64,000 nucleotides of DNA from JANOBD01 sp031411495 (GCA_031411495.1 JANOBD010000013.1:38369-102368); one strand, 5' to 3'; counted from the stretch's first letter, positions 9,025 through 18,002 are shown. The notes: a model not told the origin generated them from the letters alone. Translations and numbers: made by a program.

Positions 9025-10593
9025 TCACAGCGCGGCGAACTCCATGGCAGGCTCTTCCTTGGCGACGATGGGAATGACGACGTTCGTGAAGTCGCCGCCG
9101 ATTTCGGCGCGGATATCCGACGCGACGTACACCGGCTCGCGCCCCAGCAGCTTGAGATACACATCGCCTTCGCGTCGCGCATAGCCCGGCGGTTCGACCG
9201 CAACAGCGAACGCCTGCAGCTTGCCCTGCACGTTCTCCCACGTGCCGTCCTTCTCGGCCCACATCGCGGAAGGAAGCAGCACGTCGGCGGCGTTGGTGAG
9301 CCCGTTCGGGAGGACGTCCTGCACGACGAGGAACTTGCCCTTGAGCGCGCTCGGAATCTCGTTGATCCAATTCGAGAGGTAGCCGCCGACGATCCAGACG
9401 GCTCGCGCGGTGCAGGCACCGCGGCTAAATGATTGCCAGTCTGTCGGAGTGGCACCCAGATGTTTGATGACGCGTTCAACGCCGCGACGGTTGGGGACCT
9501 TTTCGCCCTGGATGCGGAAGGACTCTTTCTGGCTGCTGTAATGCTTGAAGACTTCGTCCTCGACCTTTGGCACCGGACCGACGACGAATTGTGCATTCGC
9601 GTCGATGCTCTGGATATATTTGCCGAGCAGGTAGGCCTCTTCACACGCCATCATCGGGCTCATCACCACGGCCAATGATCCTGCCGCGCGAATGCCCTTG
9701 TCGGCCTCGATCAACGCATCCTTGTAACTCGTTTCGGTCAGCGCGCCGAAGTGTTTGCTCTTTGCGACGGTAAGACGATTCTCGGCGTTGACCGCTTCAA
9801 AGCTGAGGCGCGTGTCGTTGCTGATCCAGTGCTTGTTCACCTCTGCGTTGAAGCGGGGCTTGATGCGGTAGAGCACATTTTCGTTTTGCTCGAGGTAGAT
9901 GTTCTCGCCGCCGGCATCGACGGGTGAAATGCTCGGGGTGCGCTGGAGTCGCCACACGCGCTGCTTGAACAGGAAGTTCTTGTCGAGCAATGCGCCAACC
10001 GGGCACAGATCGACCACGTTGAGTGAGAGCCGATTGTTCAGCGGCTTGCCGGGAAAGATGTCGATCTCTTCCTTGTGCCCGCGTCCGTCCACCATCAGTT
10101 CACTCGTACCGGCGACTTCGCGCGTGAAGCGGACGCAGCGCGTGCACATGATGCAGCGATCGGAGTAGAGCAGGACGTGCTCGCCGATGTCCTTCTTGGG
10201 ATTCTTGCTCTTGTCTTCTTCGAAGCGCGACTGCGAGCGGCCGACGCCGTAGCTGTAGTCCTGGAGGGAACATTCGCCCGCCTTGTCACACACCGGGCAA
10301 TCGAGCGGGTGGTTGATGAGCAGGAACTCCATCACCTGCTTCTGATTCGCCACGGCCTTGGTGCTGTGGTTCATGTGGACGACCATGCCGTCCTTCGCGG
10401 GCGTGTAGCAGGCAGGCACGAGCTTGGGGATGCCCTCAACTTCGACGAGACAGATCCGACACGACGCCGGGGACGAAAGCCCGGAGTGGTAGCAGTAGTG
10501 GGGAACCTCCACGCCGGCGTCGAGCGCCGCCTGGATGATCATCTTGTTGCCTTCGAACGCGATCGGCTTTCCGTCGAGAGTGAACTTGGCCAT
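9025..10593 (-). CDS. nuoG: NADH-quinone oxidoreductase subunit G-like iron-sulfur protein (short form)
   Basis: 522 residues from the ATG at 10593, where MAKFTLDGKPIAFEG is the family N-terminus. The 2Fe-2S domain has HYCYHSGLSSPASCRICLVE and a fourth Cys at VPACYTP. HPLDCPVCDKAGEC gives the His-Cys3 cluster, and CIMCTRCVRF plus VDLCPVGALLD give a 4Fe-4S cluster. The C-terminal part is a reduced molybdopterin-oxidoreductase-like domain, shorter than in E. coli NuoG (about 900 residues). It would carry electrons within the complex I peripheral arm. No other nuo gene lies nearby, so it is an isolated locus or part of a dispersed complex I. Confidence 0.88.
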   Translation of the reverse strand: MAKFTLDGKPIAFEGNKMIIQAALDAGVEVPHYCYHSGLSSPASCRICLVEVEGIPKLVPACYTPAKDGMVVHMNHSTKAVANQKQVMEFLLINHPLDCPVCDKAGECSLQDYSYGVGRSQSRFEEDKSKNPKKDIGEHVLLYSDRCIMCTRCVRFTREVAGTSELMVDGRGHKEEIDIFPGKPLNNRLSLNVVDLCPVGALLDKNFLFKQRVWRLQRTPSISPVDAGGENIYLEQNENVLYRIKPRFNAEVNKHWISNDTRLSFEAVNAENRLTVAKSKHFGALTETSYKDALIEADKGIRAAGSLAVVMSPMMACEEAYLLGKYIQSIDANAQFVVGPVPKVEDEVFKHYSSQKESFRIQGEKVPNRRGVERVIKHLGATPTDWQSFSRGACTARAVWIVGGYLSNWINEIPSALKGKFLVVQDVLPNGLTNAADVLLPSAMWAEKDGTWENVQGKLQAFAVAVEPPGYARREGDVYLKLLGREPVYVASDIRAEIGGDFTNVVIPIVAKEEPAMEFAAL

Positions 10594-10654
10594 ACGGGAT
10601 CGGATTGTAGCGATCCGCGATTCGACGTCACGCCGCGAAGCTTCGCGTGAGCTC

Positions 10655-11425
10655 TCACCGGATCTGGCCCAGGACACGCGCTTCCTCCGCGCGGCGTTCG
10701 CGCCTGGATTTGAGCAGGATGTAGACCTGGACCGCGACCAGCGCAAGGACGACTGCCGCCACACCGAACTGAGCGGTGCGCTTGAACACCACGCCAACGA
10801 CCTGCGCCGGCGCCGGCGGCGTGCCGGTCCGCAGCGAGTCTCGCATCGCCAGGATCGCCGGCCGGTTCGCGTCGTAGTAGTCCGCTTCCGACCAGATGGC
10901 GACCAGGCAGAACATCGTCGGAGTGAATATCCCGCTTACTTCGATATGCCGGTTCGGGAGCATGTCGTACTTCGCCACCACGCTGAACGTGAATCGTCGG
11001 GTGAGCGGATCGTACGAAACCGGCGATACCGAAGCACTTTTGAACATCGGCGGGCGATCGGCCTTGGATGGCGGGTTGAACGCGGTCGCGTAGTAATCGG
11101 CCACCTGCTGAGCCATCTGTTGCTGCTGCGTTGCCGTCGGATTGACAAAGCCCGTGTAGCCGACTTGCTCGACCGTCGCGTAGGGCATATCGGTGGGTCG
11201 GCTGCCTTTGGGATGCAGGATGTCGCTCAAGTGGGCGCCCGCCCGACGCGCAAACCCCTGCGCAGCGATTCCTCCGCTGCTTGTCCAATCGGCCGGCACG
11301 TCGATCATGAACCCCATGTAGAGCCGGATCGTGTTCGTCGCCGGCTGGGTCGCCGGCCCGGCGCCGAGCGTGCACGCCAACACGACAAACACGAGCATCT
11401 GCAGCAGTCGCGACCGGTGAAGCAT
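10655..11425 (-). CDS. Exported membrane-anchored hypothetical protein
   Basis: The start at 11425 has GGAG 6 bases upstream; earlier in-frame codons add a non-signal-like leader. 256 residues. A signal peptide (LLQMLVFVVLACTLGAGP) is followed by the Thr/Pro/Gln linker PATQPATNT. A periplasmic domain rich in aromatic and beta segments comes next (IRLYMGFMIDVPADW...GYTGFV). A C-terminal membrane helix (FGVAAVVLALVAVQVYILL) and a basic tail end the protein. I do not recognise the family. It ends 61 bases before nuoG on the same strand. Confidence 0.65.
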   Translation of the reverse strand: MLHRSRLLQMLVFVVLACTLGAGPATQPATNTIRLYMGFMIDVPADWTSSGGIAAQGFARRAGAHLSDILHPKGSRPTDMPYATVEQVGYTGFVNPTATQQQQMAQQVADYYATAFNPPSKADRPPMFKSASVSPVSYDPLTRRFTFSVVAKYDMLPNRHIEVSGIFTPTMFCLVAIWSEADYYDANRPAILAMRDSLRTGTPPAPAQVVGVVFKRTAQFGVAAVVLALVAVQVYILLKSRRERRAEEARVLGQIR

Positions 11426-11570
11426 TAATGTCTCCGTAGCGGGTGGATTTCGGTTATGGGGCATGATATCAGGCTGCCGACGATGTCGGGATCATTCGGT
11501 TTTGGGCCGGATGGATGGTAACCCGCTTTCGGGATCAAGACTTGTGGCCTGGCGGCCGATTCATCTCGAG

Positions 11571-12857
11571 ATGGCGCGTCTGCTAATCATCGCCTATGCC
11601 TGCGAACCTGGCCGGGGGAGCGAGTGGGGCATCTCGTGGGCGGTTGTCTCGGAGTGTTCGAAGACCCAGGAAGTGTGGGTGATCGCACACGATGACAATC
11701 GAGCAGGGATGGAAAGCTACCTCGCGAAAAATCCGCCCGCCCATCCCATTCATGTCACCTACGTGAAACTACCGAAGATCGCGGCGTGGATGCGCAAGTC
11801 TGCGTACGCGCTGCTGAACGTACATTACTATTTCTGGCAACTGGCGGCAGGCCGCGCTGCAAAGCGACTCCACGAGACGGTGAAGTTCGATGTCGTTCAG
11901 CACATCAGCTACAGCCGCTGGTGGATGGCGTCGGCCGGAGCGGCTCTGAGCAGCCGGGGTGTGAAGTTTATCTTTGGCCCGTGCGTGGGCGGCGAACAGA
12001 TGCCGCGCGAGTTCGGGAAGCGCGCGCCCCTCTGGATGAGATGGAGCGAACTGCAACGCGGCGTCGCGCGCTATATCTGGACGCACGACCCCATGCTGAA
12101 CCGCTGCATCCGCGATGCGGCGATCGTCGCCGGCGGCACGCCCGCGTCCATTCGCGGCATGCAGAAGTATGGCCCGAAACGCGTCGAGATGGTGTCGGCG
12201 ACGCTCATCACCGATACACGCCTGATCGATTCCGCACGCCCGGTTCGCGCCGAACGCGTGCGCGATGGCACGCTGCGACTCTGTAGTGTCGGCGGACTCG
12301 TCTACTATCGCGGCGTCGATCTGATCCTCCGCGCGATCGCACGCTCGGGCATTCAGAACTTCCACTTCACCCACTGCTGCGGCGGTGAAATGCTCGAGAG
12401 CCTCAAGTTGCTGGCGAACGAACTCGGCATTGCCGACAAGGTCACGTTCACCGGCGAAACCAAGCACGCAGAAAACCTTCGTTATGTCGCGAAGGCGGAT
12501 CTGCTCATCCATCTGGTGCTGCGCGACAGCCAGGGCGTCGTCCCTGAAGCATTGGCGCTGGGGGTTCCCGTGTTGGCGCTCGATCATCACTCGATGAGCG
12601 CGATCGTCGACGACCGCGTCGGCTACAAGGTGCCGATGGCGGAAGACGTCACCCCACAGTTCATCATCGACGAAGTCGCGAAAAAGCTGCGTCACTGGTA
12701 CGAGCATCGCGAGGAACTCGAAGCGATGGGTCCGGCGTGTATCGCGCGAAGCCGCGAACTCTCACCAGAGTATCGCGTCGCGCTGTTTCGACAATGGCAT
12801 GCCGAGTTGCTGGCGGAGGCTTCGCCGAGCATCGGAACCGCGCCGCGCATCGCCTGA
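11571..12857 (+). CDS. Glycosyltransferase family 4-like protein
   Basis: The start is taken at 11571 because MARLLIIAYACEPGRGSEWG is the classic GT-B N-terminus. Upstream in-frame starts at 11511 and 11463 remain possible. 428 residues. The C-terminal Rossmann half has LRLCSVGGLVYYRGVDLILRA, the donor-site segment DSQGVVPEALALGVPVLALD and a typical C-terminal helix. The family retains anomeric configuration using nucleotide-sugar donors. The acceptor is unknown, but envelope polysaccharide is likely. It is convergent with a C-methyltransferase gene that may modify a related sugar. Confidence 0.82.
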   Translation: MARLLIIAYACEPGRGSEWGISWAVVSECSKTQEVWVIAHDDNRAGMESYLAKNPPAHPIHVTYVKLPKIAAWMRKSAYALLNVHYYFWQLAAGRAAKRLHETVKFDVVQHISYSRWWMASAGAALSSRGVKFIFGPCVGGEQMPREFGKRAPLWMRWSELQRGVARYIWTHDPMLNRCIRDAAIVAGGTPASIRGMQKYGPKRVEMVSATLITDTRLIDSARPVRAERVRDGTLRLCSVGGLVYYRGVDLILRAIARSGIQNFHFTHCCGGEMLESLKLLANELGIADKVTFTGETKHAENLRYVAKADLLIHLVLRDSQGVVPEALALGVPVLALDHHSMSAIVDDRVGYKVPMAEDVTPQFIIDEVAKKLRHWYEHREELEAMGPACIARSRELSPEYRVALFRQWHAELLAEASPSIGTAPRIA

Positions 12858-12867
12858 TGCGATTGCG

Positions 12868-14043
12868 CTATCTCAACACGTCGAACTCGGAGCGGATTCC
12901 CAGCGTGTGAAGCTGCGCGCGAATCTCGTCCGCGAAGTTCGGATTGGTCGCGATCACCAGATCAGGCTTTTGCTCCGCCAGTTGCGCCGGCGAAATGACG
13001 GGCATGCCGGTCTTGGGCAGAAACCGTCCCTGCCGCGCGGGGTTGATGTCGACAGCCGCCTTGACAACTCCGGCGTTGATCACCGAGCCGAGGAAGCTGA
13101 TGGCCCGGGCGCCTGCGCCCCACAAGGCGACTGTACGGCCCTTCGTCGATTCGTCGGCAAGCCGCTCCGACCAGTCGCGAACGCGCGCGTCGCGGGTCGA
13201 TGCAAAGGATCTCACCGCGCTCGAAGCCTGTTCGATCGCTTCACGCGATTCGAATCGCGATGGCTTCGGCTCGGTCGCAATCCGCGCTTCGAGTTCCAAT
13301 TGCGATCCGCCCAGCCCGGCGAGGATGTCGAGAACGTCGAATCCGCACTTTCTGAACAGGCACGCCAGTGACGCCGGCGAAAAGAAGCAACCGTGCTCAT
13401 AGGCGATGTTCCAGACCATCTGCCGGGCGAATGTCTCGTCTGCGTTGGGGACTTCGAAGTAGAGGATTGTCTGGGGTTGTGCTGCGAGGGTGGTCCGGAT
13501 CGAATCGAGCAGCGCGCGCGGCTCGCGGAAATACTGGAGCGCGCTTCGACACGCCAGGAGCGCCACCTCGATCGATCGATACGACTCGTCGTAATAGCTT
13601 CGATATGCGGCGATCTGATGCCGGTCCGACTCGCTCAGGTCTTTCTCGTCAAACGTGGGATCGAAGCCGATCGCCTTGCCGAATCCATGGGCAATCAGCG
13701 CGCGAAGGAAATCCGCCTTTCCGCAGGCGACTTCGAGGGCGGTCTTGCCGGAGAGGTGGTAGCGCGATTTCAGCCGCTGGATCGCGGCGTCGATGTACGC
13801 GCGATAGGACGCCGAGTGAAACATCGAGACGTCGTACTGCGGGTCAAACTTGAGCTTTTCCGGGTCGAAGGAATAGTTCCAGATGTGGCCACAGGACTCG
13901 CAGAAGACCAGGTCGATGTCGCCGAGGTCACACGCCATGGCTTGGTCGCGGGAGGGGGCGAGGTATCCTTCGCGCACGGGCACGTTGCGCATCTGGAAGA
14001 ATGGGCCGGCGCTCGCTTGTGAACAGATCGGGCAGGTCGGCAT
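12868..14043 (-). CDS. Class I SAM-dependent C-methyltransferase with N-terminal zinc-binding domain
   Basis: 391 residues. Putative zinc ligands are CPIC (residues 4-7) and CESCGH (about 48-53), matching the N-terminal zinc domain of sugar C-methyltransferases. The SAM motif is ALEVACGKADFLRA. The C-terminal region (GRTVALWGAGARAISFL, VDINPARQGRFLPKTGMPV) matches the C-methyltransferase C-terminal domain found in enzymes that methylate dTDP-keto-sugars. A role in deoxysugar tailoring is therefore likely. The neighbouring glycosyltransferase is compatible with that. Start codon ATG at 14043. Confidence 0.8.
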   Translation of the reverse strand: MPTCPICSQASAGPFFQMRNVPVREGYLAPSRDQAMACDLGDIDLVFCESCGHIWNYSFDPEKLKFDPQYDVSMFHSASYRAYIDAAIQRLKSRYHLSGKTALEVACGKADFLRALIAHGFGKAIGFDPTFDEKDLSESDRHQIAAYRSYYDESYRSIEVALLACRSALQYFREPRALLDSIRTTLAAQPQTILYFEVPNADETFARQMVWNIAYEHGCFFSPASLACLFRKCGFDVLDILAGLGGSQLELEARIATEPKPSRFESREAIEQASSAVRSFASTRDARVRDWSERLADESTKGRTVALWGAGARAISFLGSVINAGVVKAAVDINPARQGRFLPKTGMPVISPAQLAEQKPDLVIATNPNFADEIRAQLHTLGIRSEFDVLR

Positions 14044-14064
14044 CCTACTCCCGGGTTTGCAGTG

Positions 14065-14724
14065 CTAGACCGCGGCCTTCTGTTTGAGCCGTGCGGGATC
14101 GGCACGACCCGCGCGCTGGAACGCGGCGTCGCGTTGTCGGCAGCCGCGGCAATCGCCGCAAGCATCGCCAACCAGGCTCTCGCAGCTCCATGACAGTTGC
14201 AGCGGGGAATCGAGCTGGACGCCGAGATCGACCACCTGCCACGGCTCCAGCTCGAGCAGCGGCGTCGCGACTTCCAGCTCCGGCCGATCGAGCGTGATCT
14301 GCGCCATCTCCGCCCACAATTGCGTGAACTCGGTCACCCGCGCGGTGTCGGCCGATTCTGCGCCGACGCGGGCGCCACAATACAGCGTTGCCGCGTTGTA
14401 GTGCATCGCGTATCGGAGGCCGATCGACACGATCGGCAACAGTTCGACGAGCATTGCCGTCGCATTCTGATGAGATCGAGGATCGGCGGCGGCCAGTGTC
14501 GATTCGTTTCGCGCCACCGATGAAAGGAACGGCATCGGGACGCGGTGAGATCGATACGGCTTGAAGTGTTGAACCATCGCGTCAAACGCCTGGCCGGGGC
14601 GGCCCGCGTTCGGACCGGTCTCGACCAGCAGCAGGACGGTTCGATATTTCTGCGCGGCTAACGAACACGTCACCGCCGAAGCGAGAGATCCGTTGGCCAG
14701 GACGATTGCCAGTTCGCGTGCCAT
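14065..14724 (-). CDS. QueC-like protein with a degenerate PP-loop
   Basis: 219 residues, about the size of 7-cyano-7-deazaguanine synthase (QueC). The C-terminal zinc site is intact: Cys181 followed by CGDCRGCR with Cys189, 192 and 195, and a typical RDAAFQRAG helix. The ATP-binding SGGxDS loop expected near residue 11 reads NGSLAS, with the Asp replaced by Ala. The internal GYPDCR-type motif is also not recognisable. It therefore looks like a QueC-family paralogue unlikely to perform the normal ATP-dependent reaction. No other queuosine gene is nearby. A role beyond the fold cannot be stated. Confidence 0.65.
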   Translation of the reverse strand: MARELAIVLANGSLASAVTCSLAAQKYRTVLLLVETGPNAGRPGQAFDAMVQHFKPYRSHRVPMPFLSSVARNESTLAAADPRSHQNATAMLVELLPIVSIGLRYAMHYNAATLYCGARVGAESADTARVTEFTQLWAEMAQITLDRPELEVATPLLELEPWQVVDLGVQLDSPLQLSWSCESLVGDACGDCRGCRQRDAAFQRAGRADPARLKQKAAV

Positions 14725-14755
14725 CTGATCCTCCGTGAATCGATGCGTGAGTTGG

Positions 14756-15550
14756 TTACTGTGGCGCGCTACTGAGGTGGTTTAACCACGCAGACTCGTC
14801 GTATCGATAGTCGCTGCCTGTCTGCAGGAAAAGCGACCGCCGCGCCTGCCAGGCGAGTGCGAAGTTAGTGCTGTTGAGCTGGCTCACGAGCAGTCGCTGT
14901 GTTTCGGGCGACCTGTAATGCCGCAGCGCGTCTACGGCGGCAATTCGCGTGTCGATGTCTTCGTCGCTGCGCTGGACAATCGCACGCAGTGGTTGCTCTG
15001 CGGCGGGCGTGGGAAGGTTCGCCAGCGCTTTGGCAGCTTCCTGTCGCACGGTCGGGTCGGTGTCGCCCAGCGCGACGACCAGCGCGCCGGTGGCGTCGGC
15101 GTCGCGAACATGGTTGATTGCCCGAACCGCGGCCGCACGAACCGGCGCATCCGGATCCTGCAGCGCGGTGGTGCGATAGACGTCGGTGTAGGGGAGGCCC
15201 TTGCCGCGAGAGTTCGTCGCGATCCGGTCGAGCGCAGTGCGCCTCACATCGGCATCACCCGCGCCGGGGCGAAGATGCTTGGCGGCGTCGAAGAATTTCT
15301 CCTGTTGAAACATCTCCAGCACGCGTTTGGGAAGCTCATAAGCAATGGAATCCCACGTCTGGCCCAGCGTGCCGATCATGCCCGGCTGGGTCGTCGGGAT
15401 ATTTGGAGCGCCGACGCTCGGCGCGTACGAATCTGCGCTGCTGCGCAGATCGGGCGGCAGGGCGTCGGAGCCGGAGTCGCTGTGCACGGAGTAAACCGTG
15501 CATCCGCCGACGGCGGTGAATAAAAGGAACATCGCGTATCGAACGTTCAT
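14756..15550 (-). CDS. HEAT-repeat lipoprotein
   Basis: 264 residues. The N-terminus MNVRYAMFLLFTAVGGC is a lipoprotein signal with Cys17 as the likely lipidated residue. After a low-complexity linker, the region from about residue 90 to 245 contains degenerate helical repeats (DAPVRAAAVRAINHV, DPTVRQEAAKALANL, DTRIAAVDALRHY) of the HEAT/PBS-lyase type. Such proteins are usually scaffolds. A GGAAGG sequence lies just upstream of the ATG. It lies 31 bases downstream of the QueC-like gene's start region, in the same orientation. Confidence 0.78.
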   Translation of the reverse strand: MNVRYAMFLLFTAVGGCTVYSVHSDSGSDALPPDLRSSADSYAPSVGAPNIPTTQPGMIGTLGQTWDSIAYELPKRVLEMFQQEKFFDAAKHLRPGAGDADVRRTALDRIATNSRGKGLPYTDVYRTTALQDPDAPVRAAAVRAINHVRDADATGALVVALGDTDPTVRQEAAKALANLPTPAAEQPLRAIVQRSDEDIDTRIAAVDALRHYRSPETQRLLVSQLNSTNFALAWQARRSLFLQTGSDYRYDESAWLNHLSSAPQ

Positions 15551-15631
15551 GAGGCCTTCCCTGACAATCCCAGAACCGCGTCGGCGTCCGCCGGCACGAG
15601 AATGCTAGTCAATAACGCCGTTCGAGGAAAG

Positions 15632-16501
15632 TCACCCGGTCGAGCGCAGACGCGGGTTGGGGGCCAGCGAGTCCAGCTCGTCCAGCCCGACGATGGTCGG
15701 CGGCGGCAGCTCGAATCCCGCGATCCGCTCGGCCCGATCGAATATCTCCGGCGACTCATCCGTGAGGAACCACGAGATCAGCTTCTCGTTCGCGTTCAGC
15801 GGCGTTGGCCGGCTCAGTCGCAGGCGGCGGATTCGCCGCGTCACATCGTCGGCGGTCGCGCGGACCGAATCCACCACGTTGATCTCTTCACCCGCGAGCA
15901 TCTGGATCGTTCTGCGGACCGTCGCCAGTGCCGTGCTCGCGAGCAGGATCGTTTCGCAACCCTTGTCGATCATCTGCTGCAGATACTGCTCCGCCGCCAT
16001 CATCACCAGCGGGTCTTCGACGCTTCGCCCCTCGTTGATCAGGGATTCCAGCCCGATCGCCGGGCGAAAGAAGAGCGAGCACTTGGTCCGACGGCGAAAG
16101 ATCGCCCGCTCGAGAACGCGGTTTTCGATCGTCCAGTTGCCTGCGAAGATGCCGATGGTCGGGCGATCCGAATTGCCGGTGGTTTCGACTGCGGCGCGGG
16201 CGGCGGGGTCGATGATGCCGCTCACCGGGATTGAACCCAGCTGTTGCCGCAGCGACGATAGGGCGGTCGCGCTGCAGATGTCGCAGGCCAGCAGCACGTA
16301 CTTGGCCTTGAGCCGTTCCACCCGTCTTACGATCTGTTCGACGAAGATCTCGATCCGCTCCGGTGATCGATAGGCGTAGGGCGCACGGGCCAGATCGGCA
16401 AAGAAGGCGAATCGCTCCTCCGGCATCCGCTGGCGCAGTTGGTAGACGAGGCTGAGTCCGGAGAGGCTGGTATCGAGGATGAGGATCGGAGAACCAGCCA
16501 C
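15632..16501 (-). CDS. Glutamate racemase (MurI)-like protein lacking the second catalytic cysteine
   Basis: GTG start at 16501; an in-frame stop lies just upstream, so it cannot be extended. 289 residues. The MurI pattern is clear: ILDTSLSGLSLV at the N-terminus, FFADLARAPYAYRSPE at 34-48, and LLACDICSATAL with Cys73 in the first catalytic position. The second motif, normally GCTHYPL, is LLASTALATV without Cys or His. DSG at the N-terminus is altered to DTS. Racemisation by the usual two-base mechanism is therefore doubtful. It could be an Asp/Glu-racemase-fold enzyme with another activity or a regulatory paralogue. Confidence 0.68.
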   Translation of the reverse strand: MAGSPILILDTSLSGLSLVYQLRQRMPEERFAFFADLARAPYAYRSPERIEIFVEQIVRRVERLKAKYVLLACDICSATALSSLRQQLGSIPVSGIIDPAARAAVETTGNSDRPTIGIFAGNWTIENRVLERAIFRRRTKCSLFFRPAIGLESLINEGRSVEDPLVMMAAEQYLQQMIDKGCETILLASTALATVRRTIQMLAGEEINVVDSVRATADDVTRRIRRLRLSRPTPLNANEKLISWFLTDESPEIFDRAERIAGFELPPPTIVGLDELDSLAPNPRLRSTG

Positions 16502-16691
16502 CGTCTACACCGCATCGGCTCTCCGGGGGCGATAACTGCAGAAATCGATCGCCGACCCGCCGGCTGGCGGACGCGCGGCGCCCATCCGCCGTTTTCGAGC
16601 GACCGGTCGCGATTCTCGTCGAATCGGCGCCGTGCGACGATTGTGAAGCAATAATCCCTATCTGGCTGTCATGCGACGAACTCTTAGCGGC

Positions 16692-16697
16692 TATACT
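16692..16697 (+). promoter_or_regulatory. Possible -10 element of the receiver-protein gene
   Basis: TATACT lies 32 bases upstream of the ATG of the CheY-like gene, in the gap divergent from the racemase-like gene. No good -35 hexamer is visible at the right distance, so this is a weak call. Confidence 0.3.
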
Positions 16698-16728
16698 TCG
16701 TAACGTTCTTGAAACCCCGGAGGCACAA

Positions 16729-17130
16729 ATGAGCGACGCATTGAAGGGCAAAAGGATTCTTCTGGTGGATGATGACCCGGACATCCTCATCAGCCTTCAG
16801 GCGACATTCGAGCCGACCGGGGCCACCGTCGAGACCGCCAACAACGGCAATCGTGCCGTTGAACTCGCCGAGGCCAACAAGCCCGACCTGATGGTGCTCG
16901 ACATGATGCTCCCCGGCCGCAGCGGGTTCCTCGTGCTGGAAAAGCTCAAGAAACGCCGCGCCCAGGATAAGCCGTTCGTGATCATGATCACCGGCAACCA
17001 GGGTAGCCGTCACAAGATGTTCGCGGATACCTATGGCGTGAACGAATACTTCCAGAAGCCGGTGAAGATGGACAAGCTCGTCTCGACCGCGGAGCGATTG
17101 CTTGCGGCACCGCCCGCGCCAACCACTTGA
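16729..17130 (+). CDS. Single-domain response regulator (CheY-like receiver)
   Basis: 133 residues, receiver domain only. The acidic pocket is DDD (14-16), the phospho-acceptor is Asp58 in LMVLDMMLPG, the switch Thr88 is in VIMITGN, and the conserved Lys110 is in EYFQKPV. An optimal GGAGG ribosome-binding site precedes the ATG. There is no output domain, so it must act by protein contact or in a phosphorelay. No kinase is adjacent. Orphan kinase components elsewhere in the window (55.7-58.3 kb) could in principle be partners, but nothing here links them. Confidence 0.9.
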   Translation: MSDALKGKRILLVDDDPDILISLQATFEPTGATVETANNGNRAVELAEANKPDLMVLDMMLPGRSGFLVLEKLKKRRAQDKPFVIMITGNQGSRHKMFADTYGVNEYFQKPVKMDKLVSTAERLLAAPPAPTT

Positions 17131-17188
17131 CCCGCGGGGTTGATCGTTGATAGCGAGCAGCCGATCCACGATGTGGAGCCCGGCGGAG

Positions 17189-17227
17189 TCCGTCACTTCG
17201 TGACGCGGCAAATCCGTCACTTCGTGA
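17189..17227. repeat. 15-base direct repeat duplicating the 3' end of sdhB
   Basis: TCCGTCACTTCGTGA occurs at 17189-17203 and again at 17213-17227, a 24-base period. The second copy contains the stop codon and last codons of sdhB. The first copy forms a small hairpin CGTCAC-TTC-GTGACG (17191-17205), possibly a remnant terminator. Confidence 0.6.
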
Positions 17228-18002
17228 AGAACTTCCGAATCGAATAGAACGTGACCTGTCGCTGGACGGCACTGATCGATTCGAGCAGAGGGATGTCTTT
17301 CGGACAGACCTCCACACAGTTGCCGGCCTTCGAGCAGTCGCCCACGCCGCCCGGGCCCTGGAGCGCGTCGAGGCGCTCATCCTTCAGTGCCGCGCCGGTC
17401 GGATGCTCATTGAACAGGCGTACCTGGCTGATGACGGCCGCGCCGACGAAGTGGTTACTCGGCGTGTACTGCGGGCAGGCCTCAAGGCAGCAGCCGCAGC
17501 TCATGCAGCGCGAGAGCGGGTAGGCCGTCTCCTGCGTCTCCTGGCTCACCTTCGGCCCGGGGCCGAGGTCGTAGGTGCCGTCGATCGGCACCCAGGCCTT
17601 CACCCTCTTGAGGTCATTGAAGAAGCGCGAGCGGTCGACCCACAGGTCGCGGACCACCGGGAACTTCGTCATCGGTTCGAGCGTGATCGGATCACCGTCC
17701 GGGCTGAGACGGTCGACGAGCGCCGAGCAGCTTTGACGGACATGCCCGTTGATGAGCATCGAACAGGCGCCGCAGACCTCCTCAAGACAGCCGCTGTCCC
17801 AGACCGGCGGCGTTGTGGACTGGCCGTCGACGGTCGTGGGGTTAGCGGCGATGTACTGCAGGCACGAAATGATGTTCATGTTCGGCCGGCGCGGGACCTC
17901 GAACGTCTGCCAGTAGGGCTGTTTGCCCGGGCCGTCCTGGCGCTTGATCCTGATGGTTACGTTGGCATGCTTCGAGGTGTTGGAGGTCGCGTCCGCAATC
18001 AT
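17217..18002 (-). CDS. sdhB: Succinate dehydrogenase/fumarate reductase iron-sulfur subunit
   Basis: 261 residues. The N-terminal 2Fe-2S domain has DSGCLEEVCGACSMLINGH and a fourth Cys in VRQSCSAL. The C-terminal ferredoxin part has CMSCGCCLEACP and CSKAGNCVEVCPKDIP, the ligands for the 4Fe-4S and 3Fe-4S clusters. It would pass electrons between the flavoprotein and the quinone side. sdhA and the membrane subunit are not adjacent, which is unusual, since these genes normally form one operon. The ATG at 18002 is preceded by AAGG and, 17 bases upstream, by a strong hairpin. Confidence 0.9.
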   Translation of the reverse strand: MIADATSNTSKHANVTIRIKRQDGPGKQPYWQTFEVPRRPNMNIISCLQYIAANPTTVDGQSTTPPVWDSGCLEEVCGACSMLINGHVRQSCSALVDRLSPDGDPITLEPMTKFPVVRDLWVDRSRFFNDLKRVKAWVPIDGTYDLGPGPKVSQETQETAYPLSRCMSCGCCLEACPQYTPSNHFVGAAVISQVRLFNEHPTGAALKDERLDALQGPGGVGDCSKAGNCVEVCPKDIPLLESISAVQRQVTFYSIRKFFTK

